Below, piece by piece: positions 51,464 through 60,584 of a stretch of 64,000 bases of DNA; the first letter of the stretch is position 1; every line of letters starts with the position of its first letter. The stretch is from positions 496,001 to 560,000 of the forward strand of contig CAVXIR010000002.1 of NCBI GenBank assembly GCA_963761975.1, written 5' to 3'. Source of the stretch: JAMQPK01 sp963761975 (GTDB lineage Bacteria; Acidobacteriota; Vicinamibacteria; Vicinamibacterales; JAMQPK01). A model generated the notes under the pieces. It did not search any database, was not told where the DNA came from, and saw nothing but the letters and a program-made list of their open reading frames with translations. Position numbers and translations under genes: made by a program.

Positions 51464-51987
51464 CCATTCGGGAATTGAACGAGAACGATCGCGGCGGTTT
51501 CATCGAGGCTGTCGGATGGGTCTTCGAAGACTCGCCGTGGGTGGCCGATCGTGCGTGGGCGAAACGGCCGTTTGCGTCGCTCGAGGCGTTGCACGATGCC
51601 ATGATCTCGAGCGTCGCCGCCGCCACACGTGACGAGCAACTCGCTTTGCTACGTGCGCATCCGGATCTGGGCGCGTTGGGGTCTGACCCCGTTGCCAGTA
51701 CGGGGGACAGACCCCTATCGGGTGCGTCGACCCGCGAACAGACGGGTGCGGGACTCGACAGCCTCATCAAGGAAGAGCGCGATCGGCTTCGTGCACTGAA
51801 TGGTGCCTACCGAGAGAAGTTCGGGTTTCCATTTCTCTATGCCGTGAAAGGCAGCACCAAGCATGATGTGCTCAGCGCGCTGGAACGGCGTCTGACCTCG
51901 ACGCGCGACGTCGAACGGCAGGAGGCGCTGCGGCAGGTTTATCGCATCGCGCGGTTCAGATTAGAGGAACTGGTGGTGCAGCCCTAA
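51460..51987 (+). CDS. uraD: OHCU decarboxylase UraD with palindrome-encoded insert
   Basis: 2-oxo-4-hydroxy-4-carboxy-5-ureidoimidazoline decarboxylase, making S-allantoin; 175 residues. Motif LLRAHPDLGA holds the catalytic His (about 67), and FPFLYAVKG and the C-terminal RFRLEEL are conserved. Between AHPDL and EQTGAGLDSL the family has a short loop; here about 12 residues (GSDPVASTGDRP) come from a palindromic element. The last residues and stop (QP-stop) lie in a second palindrome. Confidence 0.92.
   Translation: MTIRELNENDRGGFIEAVGWVFEDSPWVADRAWAKRPFASLEALHDAMISSVAAATRDEQLALLRAHPDLGALGSDPVASTGDRPLSGASTREQTGAGLDSLIKEERDRLRALNGAYREKFGFPFLYAVKGSTKHDVLSALERRLTSTRDVERQEALRQVYRIARFRLEELVVQP
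51678..51717 (+). repeat. In-frame palindromic element inside uraD
   Basis: GGGGTCTGACCCC, then GTTGCCAGTACGGGGGACAG and ACCCC. Encodes GSDPVASTGDRP; compare GSEPLVSTGGRP in tamB and GQTPVSVRGSDS in ureAB. The insertion keeps the frame and falls in a surface loop. Confidence 0.85.
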
Positions 51988-52060
51988 AGGGCTGCGCTAC
52001 CGTGATCGTGAGCATCGGTGGTGATCGTGAGCATCGGTAGCGCAGGGCTTTAGCCCTGCC
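51978..52060. repeat. Stop-codon palindrome and its mirror between uraD and uricase
   Basis: GCAGCCCTAAAGGGCTGC (51978-51995) holds the TAA of uraD and continues to GCGCTACC. At 52036-52060 the mirror GGTAGCGCAGGGCTTTAGCC appears. Between them GTGATCGTGAGCATCGGT is tandemly repeated (52002-52019, 52021-52038). The first element recurs at 55946 in allB. Confidence 0.85.
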
Positions 52061-52070
52061 AGGAGTGCAT

Positions 52071-52925
52071 TTGAATCGATTCGCATCCGGGCCCAAGCGT
52101 CACTATTACGGAAAGGGTGACGTCATCGCCTATCGTCTCAATCGCGACGGCAGGGCGCCAGAAGGGAAGAGTCCGGTATTTGGCGCGAGCGTGTTGCTTC
52201 TGGTCTACGGCGATGCTTTTTGGAAGACCTACACCGAAGGCGACAACACGAGTCTTGTCGCAACCGATTCGATGAAAAACTTCATCCAGCGCGAGACGAT
52301 GAACTTTCACGGAAACGATTTGGAAGAATACTGCCGGTTCCTCGGTGAGAAATTTCTTGCAACATATGCGCAAGTCGAAGGTGTGCAGATTTCGGCATCA
52401 GAGATTCCTTACGCTGCGCTCGGCAGCAACGTGGCGTTTGCCCCGTCGGGCCCAGAAATAGCCACGGCGCGCCTCGAAATGGTCCGCCGCGGTGTCCTCG
52501 AGGCAGTGTCGGGTGTGCGCGGCTTCAAGCTGCTGCGCCTTGGCGGCAGCGCATTTCGCGGCTTCGTGCGCGACGAGTACACCACGCTGCCCGATCTCAA
52601 CAACCGTCCGCTGCACATGTGGCTCGATCTCGAGTGGGCGTACGTGCGACCCGACGCCGCCTTCAGTGACGGAGCGGTGACGGCGCAGGTTCGGCGCACG
52701 GTGCGCGAGGTCTTCACCGCGTTCGAATCGGGGAGCATCCAGCAGGTCATCTATCAGATGGGGACGAAGATGCTCGAGGCGATTTCCGCGATCTCGGAAG
52801 TGCATCTCGAAGCAAACAACCGGACTTGGGATACGATTGCGGAGCAAGGCGATGACCTCGGCGTGTACACCGACGCACGGCCGCCGTACGGGTGCCTCGG
52901 ACTGACGCTCAAGCGACAGAGCTAG
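52071..52925 (+). CDS. Urate oxidase (uricase)
   Basis: Tunnel-fold, cofactor-free enzyme of about 284 residues oxidising urate to 5-hydroxyisourate. Lys-Thr catalytic elements: HYYGKGDVIAYR near residue 14 and GDNTSLVATDSMKN (about 58-70). C-terminal family blocks SAISEVHLEANNRTW and YGCLGLTL. The TTG at 52071 suits the AGGAG just upstream; a GTG at 52065 is also possible. Downstream of the repeat, it probably uses readthrough from uraD. Confidence 0.93.
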   Translation: MNRFASGPKRHYYGKGDVIAYRLNRDGRAPEGKSPVFGASVLLLVYGDAFWKTYTEGDNTSLVATDSMKNFIQRETMNFHGNDLEEYCRFLGEKFLATYAQVEGVQISASEIPYAALGSNVAFAPSGPEIATARLEMVRRGVLEAVSGVRGFKLLRLGGSAFRGFVRDEYTTLPDLNNRPLHMWLDLEWAYVRPDAAFSDGAVTAQVRRTVREVFTAFESGSIQQVIYQMGTKMLEAISAISEVHLEANNRTWDTIAEQGDDLGVYTDARPPYGCLGLTLKRQS

Positions 52926-52931
52926 CGCGTT

Positions 52932-52988
52932 TACCGTTGACCGTTTGCCGTTCGACGTCCACGGTGAACGGTGAACTGTAAACGGTGA
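52932..52988. repeat. TTACCGTTGACCG/GGTGAAC palindromic repeat
   Basis: TTTACCGTTGACCGTTTGCC opposes GGTGAACGGTGAACTGTAAACG, an imperfect hairpin filling the gap between uricase and uraH. Confidence 0.65.
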
Positions 52989-52996
52989 ACGATTCT

Positions 52997-53350
52997 ATGG
53001 CGCGAATCTCGACGCACGTTCTCGATATCACCCGCGGCACACCGGCGCACGGAATGGCCGTCGAGCTTCACTTCGTGAAAGGCGCCGAGCGCAGGCTCAT
53101 CGCTGCAGTAACGACCAATGCCGACGGCCGCACGGATCAACCGCTGATTGGCGTCGACCAGCTCGAAACGGGCATCTACGAGCTGTCGTTCCACGCCGCA
53201 GATTACTTCCATCGCTTCGGTGTGGCTCTGACCGATCCCCCTTTCATGGGTGTCATCATCATTCGGATCGGCATCGCCAGCTCAGCGGGCAATTACCATG
53301 TGCCCTTGCTCGTTTCGCCTTACGGCTACAGCACTTATCGCGGCTCATGA
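52997..53350 (+). CDS. uraH: 5-hydroxyisourate hydrolase UraH (transthyretin-like)
   Basis: A 117-residue transthyretin-related enzyme that turns hydroxyisourate into OHCU. Signatures: ISTHVLDITRGTPAHGM at the start and YSTYRGS at the end. The ATG at 52997 is preferred over a GTG at 52985 in the same frame. The stop overlaps allC. Confidence 0.94.
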   Translation: MARISTHVLDITRGTPAHGMAVELHFVKGAERRLIAAVTTNADGRTDQPLIGVDQLETGIYELSFHAADYFHRFGVALTDPPFMGVIIIRIGIASSAGNYHVPLLVSPYGYSTYRGS

Positions 53351-54612
53351 CGCCGATCGAGCAGGCCCGCGAGGTGATTCGCTGGTGCCGGCAGCTGGCG
53401 AAGCTGTCTGACGATCGCAACGCCACCACGCGGACGTTCCTCTCCAAACCGATGCGCGACGTCCACACCGCGCTGGCCGCGTGGATGGCGCGTATGGGTA
53501 TGACGGTGCGTGTGGATGCCATCGGCAACATTCGCGGCGTCCATCCGCCGGAGCCACGAAGACACGAAGAATCACTGCGACACAACAGTGTGAAGGATGT
53601 GCCGCGGCTTTACATCGGTTCGCATCTCGATACTGTCCCCAACGCGGGTGCATTCGATGGCGTCCTTGGCGTGATCCTCGCAACGGCGCTGGTCGAGCTT
53701 CTCGGGGCTAAGCGATTTCCCTTTGCGATCGAGGTGGTCGGCTTTTCCGACGAGGAAGGTGTCAGATTCGGTTCGCCGTTTCTCGGAAGCCGCGCACTCG
53801 CAGGGACCTTCGACACCACGCTGCTCGATCGTACAGACCGCTCGGGGAAAACGCTGCGCGAGGCCATTCGGCATTTCGGCCTCGAACCGAACCGTATTCC
53901 GGACGCGCAGGCCCAGCCGAGCGCGCTTGGCTATCTCGAGTTTCACATCGAGCAAGGTCCGGTCCTCGAGGACCTCAACCTTCCGCTTGCTGTTGTCGAC
54001 GTGATTTCCGGTCAGACCCGTGCCGAGCTGACGTTCGTGGGCTCGGCCGCACATGCTGGGACAACCCCCATGAACATGCGCAGAGACGCCTTGGCGTGTG
54101 CGGCGGCATGGATAAGCGAGGTCGAGCGCGAGGCGCTCACCACGCCGGGTCTCGTCGCGACCGTTGGGGCGATCGCCGTCGAGCCAGGCGCCGGAAATGT
54201 CGTGCCGGAGCGCGCGGTCCTGTCGCTCGACCTCAGGCACCCGGCTGATGGCATGCGAAAGGCGGCTGCCGGACGGCTTTCGACGTCGGCCGGAGAAATT
54301 GCCACGCGACGGGGGGTGCAGGTGACGTGCGAATCACGTCTCGATCAGCCGTCGGTTGCCATGGATTCGGCAATTGCTGCAATGCTCGAACGCGCGCTCG
54401 AACGCACGGGAGTGCCGGCGCACCGCATGTCGAGCGGTGCGGGTCACGACGCGATGATCATCGGCACCAGGATGCCCGTCGGTATGCTGTTCCTTCGATG
54501 TGAGGGAGGCATCAGTCATCATCCCGCCGAGAACGTCCGAGAAGACGATGTGGCCGCGGCGCTGGAAACCGGCCTGGCGTTCCTCGATGAGCTGGCGGGC
54601 AAATCTACGTGA
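53347..54612 (+). CDS. allC: Allantoate amidohydrolase AllC
   Basis: Zinc-dependent M20-family amidohydrolase of 421 residues that releases ammonia and ureidoglycine from allantoate. Metal residues: GSHLDTV (His), GAFDGVLG (Asp), SDEEGVRF (Glu), LEFHIEQGP, ISHHPAE. The segment PPEPRRHEESLRHNSVKDV after GNIRG is longer than usual and the DNA there (CCACGAAGACACGAAGAA) resembles a dispersed repeat. Related hydantoin or N-carbamoyl amino-acid hydrolases cannot be excluded, but the operon supports AllC. Confidence 0.9.
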   Translation: MTPIEQAREVIRWCRQLAKLSDDRNATTRTFLSKPMRDVHTALAAWMARMGMTVRVDAIGNIRGVHPPEPRRHEESLRHNSVKDVPRLYIGSHLDTVPNAGAFDGVLGVILATALVELLGAKRFPFAIEVVGFSDEEGVRFGSPFLGSRALAGTFDTTLLDRTDRSGKTLREAIRHFGLEPNRIPDAQAQPSALGYLEFHIEQGPVLEDLNLPLAVVDVISGQTRAELTFVGSAAHAGTTPMNMRRDALACAAAWISEVEREALTTPGLVATVGAIAVEPGAGNVVPERAVLSLDLRHPADGMRKAAAGRLSTSAGEIATRRGVQVTCESRLDQPSVAMDSAIAAMLERALERTGVPAHRMSSGAGHDAMIIGTRMPVGMLFLRCEGGISHHPAENVREDDVAAALETGLAFLDELAGKST

Positions 54613-55955
54613 CTGATGTAATCATCCGTGGCGGCACGCTTGTGTACCCAGACCGCCGCGAGAAGGCGGATGTTCGCATGTCGGGCGGACGCATTATGGA
54701 AATCGCGCCTGAACTTTCCGGTGTCGGAAGTGCGATCGACGCGACAGGCCTTCACATCTTTCCGGGAGTCATCGACGCGCATTTGCATTTCAACGAGCCG
54801 GGACGTACCGAATGGGAAGGTGCGGGCACGGGCAGCTGCGCGCTGGCGGCGGGCGGCGGCACGCTCTTCTTCGACATGCCGCTCAACTCAACACCCTGCA
54901 CCGTGAACGCCCATGAAGTCGATCGGAAACGCGCGGCGCTAGAGGCATCGTCAATCACCGACTTCGGCCTCTGGGGTGGTCTGATTCCAGGATCGGTCGG
55001 CGAGATGGCGGCGATGGCCGATCGTGGCGTGGTGGGGTTCAAGGCGTTCATGTGCGATTCAGGTTTGCCGGAATTTCCGCGAGCTGACGACCAGACGCTG
55101 AGTGACGGCATGCGTGAAGCGGCACGTCTCGATCTGCCGGTCGCCGTTCACGCCGAAAGCCAGGAGATGACCCGCGTACTCGCTGCAGGTATGACCGGAT
55201 CGACGGCGCGGAATTTCCTGGACTCGCGTCCTGTTGCCGCAGAGCTCGAAGCCATATCACGCGCGATCGAGATCGCGGGAGAGACGGGTGCGCGACTGCA
55301 TATCGTTCACGTCAGTAGCGGCAGCGGGGTTGTGAAGGCAAAGGAGGGCAGGGACCGTGGCATCGACGTGTCGGTCGAAACCTGTCCGCATTATCTGTTT
55401 TTCTCGGCAGATGATCTCGAGGCCATCGGCGTTGCTGCCAAATGCGCGCCGCCGCTGCGCGATCTGACTGAGCACGGGAAGTTGTGGGGCGAACTGCTCG
55501 GCGGACGCGTGGATCTTGTGGCATCGGATCACTCGCCGTGCGCTCCGTCACTGAAGAAGAACGGAGACTTTCGTGCGTCGTGGGGAGGGGTGGCCGGCGT
55601 TCAGTCGACGCTGGCGGTCCTCCTCGAGCGGGGACACGATGGCCGGCGGCTCCGGTTCGAGCATATCGCGGGGCTGCTGGCGGCAAATCCGGCGGCACGC
55701 TTCAGAATTCCGTCAAAAGGCCGCCTGAGCGTCGGGAATGACGCAGATCTGTTGCTGCTGGATCCGTCGCGTTCGTATACGCTGGAACCTGAACAATTGC
55801 TGCAACGCCATAAAATAAGCCCTTATATCGGGTTTGAATTTACTGGTGTCGTCGTGCGAACGATTCGCCGCGGAGAGACCATTTTCCTCGACGGAAAGAT
55901 CGTCGCCGAGACAACGGGTAAGTTCATTCGTCCGGAGAGGCACAAGCAGCCCTAA
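54609..55955 (+). CDS. allB: Allantoinase AllB
   Basis: Binuclear zinc cyclic amidohydrolase of 448 residues opening allantoin to allantoate. DAHLHFNEPGR (metal His pair), GFKAFMC (Lys), VHAESQE, LHIVHVSS and ASDHSPC (Asp) are intact. GTG start overlaps allC stop. The final residues (HKQP-stop) and TAA lie inside the palindrome at 55946. Confidence 0.95.
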   Translation: MTDVIIRGGTLVYPDRREKADVRMSGGRIMEIAPELSGVGSAIDATGLHIFPGVIDAHLHFNEPGRTEWEGAGTGSCALAAGGGTLFFDMPLNSTPCTVNAHEVDRKRAALEASSITDFGLWGGLIPGSVGEMAAMADRGVVGFKAFMCDSGLPEFPRADDQTLSDGMREAARLDLPVAVHAESQEMTRVLAAGMTGSTARNFLDSRPVAAELEAISRAIEIAGETGARLHIVHVSSGSGVVKAKEGRDRGIDVSVETCPHYLFFSADDLEAIGVAAKCAPPLRDLTEHGKLWGELLGGRVDLVASDHSPCAPSLKKNGDFRASWGGVAGVQSTLAVLLERGHDGRRLRFEHIAGLLAANPAARFRIPSKGRLSVGNDADLLLLDPSRSYTLEPEQLLQRHKISPYIGFEFTGVVVRTIRRGETIFLDGKIVAETTGKFIRPERHKQP

Positions 55956-55969
55956 AGGGCTGCGCTACC
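55946..55969. repeat. Stop-codon palindrome at the end of allB
   Basis: GCAGCCCTAAAGGGCTGC followed by GCTACC, identical over 24 bp to the copy at uraD (51978-52001). Both supply the codons for Gln-Pro and the TAA stop. Confidence 0.88.
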
Positions 55970-56002
55970 AGACGATGGACGATGGACGATCGACGATGAC
56001 AC

Positions 56003-56422
56003 ATGTCTGACTTGCTGATTGCCGCCGGTCCCTACAAGCTGAAAGGCCGGCTTGAAAGCGAAAAGGCTCCGTTGACGTGCGCGGCGTTTCTCGAGATGTT
56101 GCCGTTCAAAGAGAACCTTATCCACGTGCGGTGGAGCGGAGAATCCATGTGGGTTCCGCTCGGCAACCTGTCCGTCGGAATCCCGCCCGAAAATGCGACG
56201 ACGTATCCGCTGCCGGGAGAGATTCTCTTGTATCCGGGTGGTGTCAGCGAAACAGAGATCCTGATTCCCTACGGGCGTACCCAATTCGGCAGCAAGGCCG
56301 GCCTGCTGGCCGGCAATCACTTTCTGACGCTCGTTTCCGGTGCAGAGCACCTGGTCGCTCTTGGCCGGATGACACTATGGGAGGGCGCGCAATCGATCGT
56401 GATCGATCGGTTCGAGGACTGA
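56003..56422 (+). CDS. DUF3830 cyclophilin-like protein in the purine operon
   Basis: A 139-residue DUF3830 protein (KLKGRLESEKAPLTCAAFLEMLPF, HVRWSGESMWVPLG, ILLYPGGVSETEILIPYG). The fold is cyclophilin-like. DUF3830 genes accompany hydantoinase/allantoin genes in other genomes, so it may act late in the pathway. Catalytic role unknown. The ATG follows a short GACGATGGAC tandem; the gene ends 1 bp before the transporter start. Confidence 0.88.
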   Translation: MSDLLIAAGPYKLKGRLESEKAPLTCAAFLEMLPFKENLIHVRWSGESMWVPLGNLSVGIPPENATTYPLPGEILLYPGGVSETEILIPYGRTQFGSKAGLLAGNHFLTLVSGAEHLVALGRMTLWEGAQSIVIDRFED

Positions 56423-56423
56423 C

Positions 56424-57930
56424 ATGGCAATTGCTGCGAAGGCCGCGACGCGGAGTGACGCGCTGACCGACCAGCGCTGGTTCGGCCATCCACGCGGTCT
56501 CTCGACGCTCTTCTTCACCGAGATGTGGGAACGCTTCTCGTATTACGGGATGCGAGCCATTCTCGTCCTGTTCATGACCAATGCCGTGACAACCGGCGGC
56601 ATGGGATTGAACGACGTCACCGCAACGGCCATTTACGGCCTCTACACCGCAGCCGTCTATGTCGTTGCCCTTCCAGGTGGTTGGGTTGCCGATCGAATCC
56701 TCGGCTTGCGCCGGTCGGTGTTCTGGGGCGGCGTGGTTATTGCGGCCGGGCACTTCACGCTTGCGATACCGAACATCGTCGCGTTCTATGCCGGTCTCTC
56801 GTTGATTGTTATCGGCACGGGACTGCTGAAGCCGAATATCAGTGCCATCGTCGGCGATCTCTATCCAGAGGGCGGTGCGCGACGTGATGCGGGGTTCTCG
56901 ATCTACTACATGGGCATCAACATCGGCGGCATGATGGGCCCGCTGGTGTGCGGCTATCTGGGCGAAGTGATCGACTGGCACCTCGGATTTGGCGCGGCCG
57001 GCGTCGGCATGGTGCTCGGGCTCATTCAGGTACTCTCTCGGCGGCCGGTATCTTGGCACCGCCGGTGAATTGCGGCCAGAAGCACGGTCTTCTGCGGCTC
57101 GCAGTGCGGCAACCCGTGCGCTGGTACGCGCGCTCGAGGCGGTGGTTGGGCTCGCGCTGATCCTCTGGGCGCTGCAGGCGATAGGTGCCATTCACCTGAC
57201 GCTCGTGGGCTTTGTCGATTCGGCAGGGGTCTTCATCGTCTCGCTCGCGGCTGCCTACCTGCTCTACGTCGTGACATTCGGCGGGTTGACGACGGTTGAA
57301 AAAAAACGCATCGGCGTCATCGCCGTCTGCTTCCTGGCTGCGGCCTGTTTCTGGTCGGGGTTCGAGCAGGCCGGTTCGTCAATGAACCTGTTCGCCGAGC
57401 GCTTGACCGATCGCCTCATCGGCGGATGGGAGATGCCGGCGAGCTGGCTGCAGTCGGTGAACGGCCTGTTCATCATTCTGCTCGCACCGCTGTTCAGCGC
57501 GCTCTGGATCTGGCTTGGATCGCGCAATCCGTCGATTCCCGCGAAGATGGGGTTCGGGCTGATCTTCCTTGGTGTCGGGTTTGCCGTGCTGGCGTGGGGT
57601 TCGGCGAACGCGACGCTCGAGAACCCGGTCAGTCCGAGCTGGCTCGTCGTCACGTACTTCCTGCACACGGTCGGCGAACTGTGCCTCAGCCCGATCGGGC
57701 TTAGCAGCATCACTCGGCTGTCACCGGCGCGCTACGTGGGCCAGATGATGGGCATCTGGTTCATGGGCGCGGCCCTCGGTAATCTGGTCGCCGGCCGCGT
57801 AGCGGGGCTCATCGAGTCGCTGCCGCTTCCGCAGCTCTTCGGCGCGGTGACGATGTTCTCGGCCGCCGCAGGAATGATCCTGCTCGTGTTCACGAAGCCG
57901 CTGAAGGGATGGATCGGCGACGCGCGTTGA
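56424..57930 (+). pseudogene. POT-family peptide transporter split by a frameshift
   Basis: Proton-dependent oligopeptide transporter. The first part, 56424-57068 (214 residues), has the POT motif FTEMWERFSYYGMRAILVLFM and helices to GMVLGLIQ, then runs into LSRRPVSWHRR and a stop. The second part continues in another frame (YSLGGRYLGTAGELRPEA) from about 57031 to 57930 with helices to FTKPLKGWIGDAR. One extra G at 57030 accounts for the split; removing it restores a single frame of about 500 residues. This may be a recent loss or a sequence error. The final helix overlaps the next gene. Confidence 0.88.
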
Positions 57931-58553
57931 CGCTTCTGCTGCCGACATTGAGCGGGCTCGCATGCCGCAGCATGTCTGGGACGCCTGCCGTGCCAATCGT
58001 GCAGCCTGGCGCTCCCGGCCGGTCGGGTCGCGTCATCACCGCCCGCGAGGCGGCAGATCTTTCGCAGCTTCGATATACGGCCGCTGACATCCGGTTCATG
58101 CAAGGCATGATCGGGCACCATCTGCAGGCGGTCGAGATGACGGCGCTCATCAGTGCGCGGACGTCGCGGGCAGACATCCAGATGCTCGGCAGGCGAATCG
58201 AGGCATCGCAGGTCGATGAAATCAAGATGATGGGAGACTGGCTGAAGGCTCGCGGCGAGGCGATTCCGAATCCTCATGCACATCACGCGGCGGATGCGGT
58301 GCTCATGCCCGGCATGTTGACGACAGACGAGATGACGCGCCTCTCAGGTGCCAGCGGGGCAGAATTCGATCGACTCTTTCTGGAGTTCATGGTCAAACAT
58401 CACGAAGGTGCGCTGGTGATGGTCGAAGAGCTGTTTGCTTCGGAGGGCGCCGGCCAGCAATCGGATATTTTTGCGTTTGCGTCCGATGTCGATACCGATC
58501 AGCGGATGGAAATCTCGCGGATGACCGCCATGCTCAAGGAGCGTGAGCCATGA
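57909..58553 (+). CDS. DUF305 exported protein
   Basis: A 214-residue protein with a signal/lipobox-like start (MDRRRALTLLLPTLSGLACRS). Two DUF305 repeats bear the HH motif: MQGMIGHHLQAVEM (about 64-77) and LEFMVKHHEGALVM (about 157-170). DUF305 proteins are ferritin-like and occur with copper resistance genes; no copper gene is visible here. The start overlaps the transporter end and its stop overlaps the next gene. Confidence 0.9.
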   Translation: MDRRRALTLLLPTLSGLACRSMSGTPAVPIVQPGAPGRSGRVITAREAADLSQLRYTAADIRFMQGMIGHHLQAVEMTALISARTSRADIQMLGRRIEASQVDEIKMMGDWLKARGEAIPNPHAHHAADAVLMPGMLTTDEMTRLSGASGAEFDRLFLEFMVKHHEGALVMVEELFASEGAGQQSDIFAFASDVDTDQRMEISRMTAMLKEREP

Positions 58554-60457
58554 GATGCGTTGCTGTTGGATCCCTGTCGCTTTCTGTTTTTGTCCTGTGC
58601 GCCGTCAGCTCCGGAGATGCACAGGAGCGGCCGTCAGGATCCAGCGACCCTCGTGCCGCACTTAAAGCCGGATTTCGCGATGCCGGCACGGCGGCCCGCA
58701 ACATGGAGCTCGTTGCGACTCTGCCGAAGCCACCGGGCTTCTTCGATCCGAAAACGCCCGCCGGCCTCGAAACACCTCCCGAGAAGACGCGTGAAGAAGA
58801 AGAGGAGATCCGTCGGATCGAGCGCGAGCACGAAAGAGCGGGCACTCCGGCGCCGCCGCAGCCCGGCGCAGACAATATGAACTTGGGCAACTCGGACCTC
58901 GCGCTCCGCCTGGGGCACGCGTTCGTTGGCAGTTATCACGGCTTCAACGTTTATGACGTCGAGAATCCTCGACGGCCTCGGCAGATCGCTTCGGTGGTGT
59001 GTCCTGGCGGCCAGGGCGACGTTTCTGTTCACGGCAACCTGCTGTTCATGTCGGTGGAACAGTCTCGCGGCCGGCTTGACTGTGGCACACAGGGCGTAAC
59101 GGCGCATGTCAGCCCGGAGCGGTTTCGCGGGATTCGAATCTTCGACATCAGCGATCTCCGGAACCCCAAGCAATTGGCAGCTGTCCAGACGTGCCGTGGA
59201 TCGCACACGCACACGCTCGTCGCAGATCCAGACGACACGCGAAATCTGTACATATATGGATCAGGTACGAGGGTCGTCCGGCGGCCAGAGGAATTGGAGG
59301 GTTGTTCACCGCTCGGTCCTGAGGAGGACGCCAATACCGCTCTCTTCAGCATCGATGTCATCCAGGTGCCGCTCGCCTCACCGGCGCAGGCCCGTATCGT
59401 CAGCAGGCCGCGCATCTTCGCCGACAAGTCGACCGGTGCGATCGCCGGATTGTGGAAAGGCGGCGATCATGGCCCCGGCACGCAACGCACGCGTCAGACC
59501 AACCAGTGCCACGATCTGACGGTGTTTCCCGAACTTGGTCTCGCTGCCGGAGCCTGCGCGGGAAACGGGATCCTGCTCGACATTGCAGACCCGGTCAATC
59601 CTGTGCGGCTGGATGAGGTGATCGACAAGAACTTTGCCTACTGGCATTCGGCAACCTTCAACAATGACGGCACCAAAGTCGTCTTCACCGATGAATGGGG
59701 TGGTGGTTCCCGTCCGCGGTGCAAGGCGACCGATCCGCCCAACTGGGGCGCGAATGCGATCTTCGACATCGTCGATCGCAAGCTGCGCTTTGCCAGCAAT
59801 TACAAGCTGCCGGCTCCGCAGACGGAACAGGAAAACTGCGTGGCGCACAACGGGTCGCTGATTCCTGTGCCTGGACGCGACATCATGGTGCAGTCGTGGT
59901 ATCAGGGTGGCGTGTCTGTTTTTGATTTCACCGACTCTGCCAGGCCATTCGAAATCGCCTATTTCGATCGCGGACCGCTCGATGCGAAGCGCTTGATCAC
60001 GGGCGGGTACTGGTCGAGCTATTGGTACAACGGATACATCTATGCGACAGAAATCGCGAGGGGTCTCGATGTCTTCAGGCTGAGGCCCAGCGAGCATCTG
60101 TCGCAGGACGAAATCAATGCAGCGATGCTGGTATATGTTGAAGAGCTCAATCCGCAACATCAGCAACGAAGCACGTGGCCCGCGGTGACGGTCGTCGCCC
60201 GGGCGTACATCGATCAGTTGACGCGCAGCAACGCGATTCGGGCCGAGCATGCGGTCTCGCTAAGAGCCGCGTTGAATCGCGCCGACGATCTTCGCACCGG
60301 CCGCGAACGGGGTGCTGCCGCGATCCTGAATGAGCTCGACCGGCATGCGGCGCAACTGGAGAGCGACGCGGCGAATGCTCAGGCACAGCCCGATCGGACG
60401 CAGCTGGGTTCCCTTTCGACGAGTATCAAGGCGGTCACCGCTCGACTTCGGCGTTAA
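58550..60457 (+). CDS. LVIVD-repeat beta-propeller protein, exported
   Basis: A 635-residue protein with signal peptide (MRCVAVGSLSLSVFVLCAVSSGDAQ) and LVIVD-type propeller repeats (GFNVYDVENPRRPRQIASV; IRIFDISDLRNPKQLA; GVSVFDFTDSARPFEIAYF). A charged coiled coil lies near 78-95. Its ATG overlaps the DUF305 stop, so the pair is co-expressed. LVIVD proteins are surface or periplasmic; role unknown. Confidence 0.85.
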   Translation: MRCVAVGSLSLSVFVLCAVSSGDAQERPSGSSDPRAALKAGFRDAGTAARNMELVATLPKPPGFFDPKTPAGLETPPEKTREEEEEIRRIEREHERAGTPAPPQPGADNMNLGNSDLALRLGHAFVGSYHGFNVYDVENPRRPRQIASVVCPGGQGDVSVHGNLLFMSVEQSRGRLDCGTQGVTAHVSPERFRGIRIFDISDLRNPKQLAAVQTCRGSHTHTLVADPDDTRNLYIYGSGTRVVRRPEELEGCSPLGPEEDANTALFSIDVIQVPLASPAQARIVSRPRIFADKSTGAIAGLWKGGDHGPGTQRTRQTNQCHDLTVFPELGLAAGACAGNGILLDIADPVNPVRLDEVIDKNFAYWHSATFNNDGTKVVFTDEWGGGSRPRCKATDPPNWGANAIFDIVDRKLRFASNYKLPAPQTEQENCVAHNGSLIPVPGRDIMVQSWYQGGVSVFDFTDSARPFEIAYFDRGPLDAKRLITGGYWSSYWYNGYIYATEIARGLDVFRLRPSEHLSQDEINAAMLVYVEELNPQHQQRSTWPAVTVVARAYIDQLTRSNAIRAEHAVSLRAALNRADDLRTGRERGAAAILNELDRHAAQLESDAANAQAQPDRTQLGSLSTSIKAVTARLRR

Positions 60458-60476
60458 CGCGAGTCGCGAAGAGATT

Positions 60477-60502
60477 GGCGGGTCCGAAGAGCAGGACCCG
60501 CC
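60477..60502 (+). terminator. Hairpin after the LVIVD gene
   Basis: GGCGGGTCC / GGACCCGCC, 9-bp perfect stem with 8-nt loop, 20 bp past the stop. No T-run follows, so it is a repeat-derived or weak terminator. Confidence 0.45.
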
Positions 60503-60554
60503 CTACGTCTGGATCTCGTCGATTGAAATCGTTTACAACACGTAGAAATCCTGT

Positions 60555-60584
60555 TTGACGTTTTCTGAATCGTCATGCTATACC
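60555..60584 (+). promoter_or_regulatory. Sigma70-like promoter of the TonB receptor gene
   Basis: TTGACG at 60555-60560, 18-bp spacer, TATACC at 60579-60584. The leader would be about 115 bases to the ATG at 60707; AGAGAGG lies upstream of the start. Confidence 0.55.
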
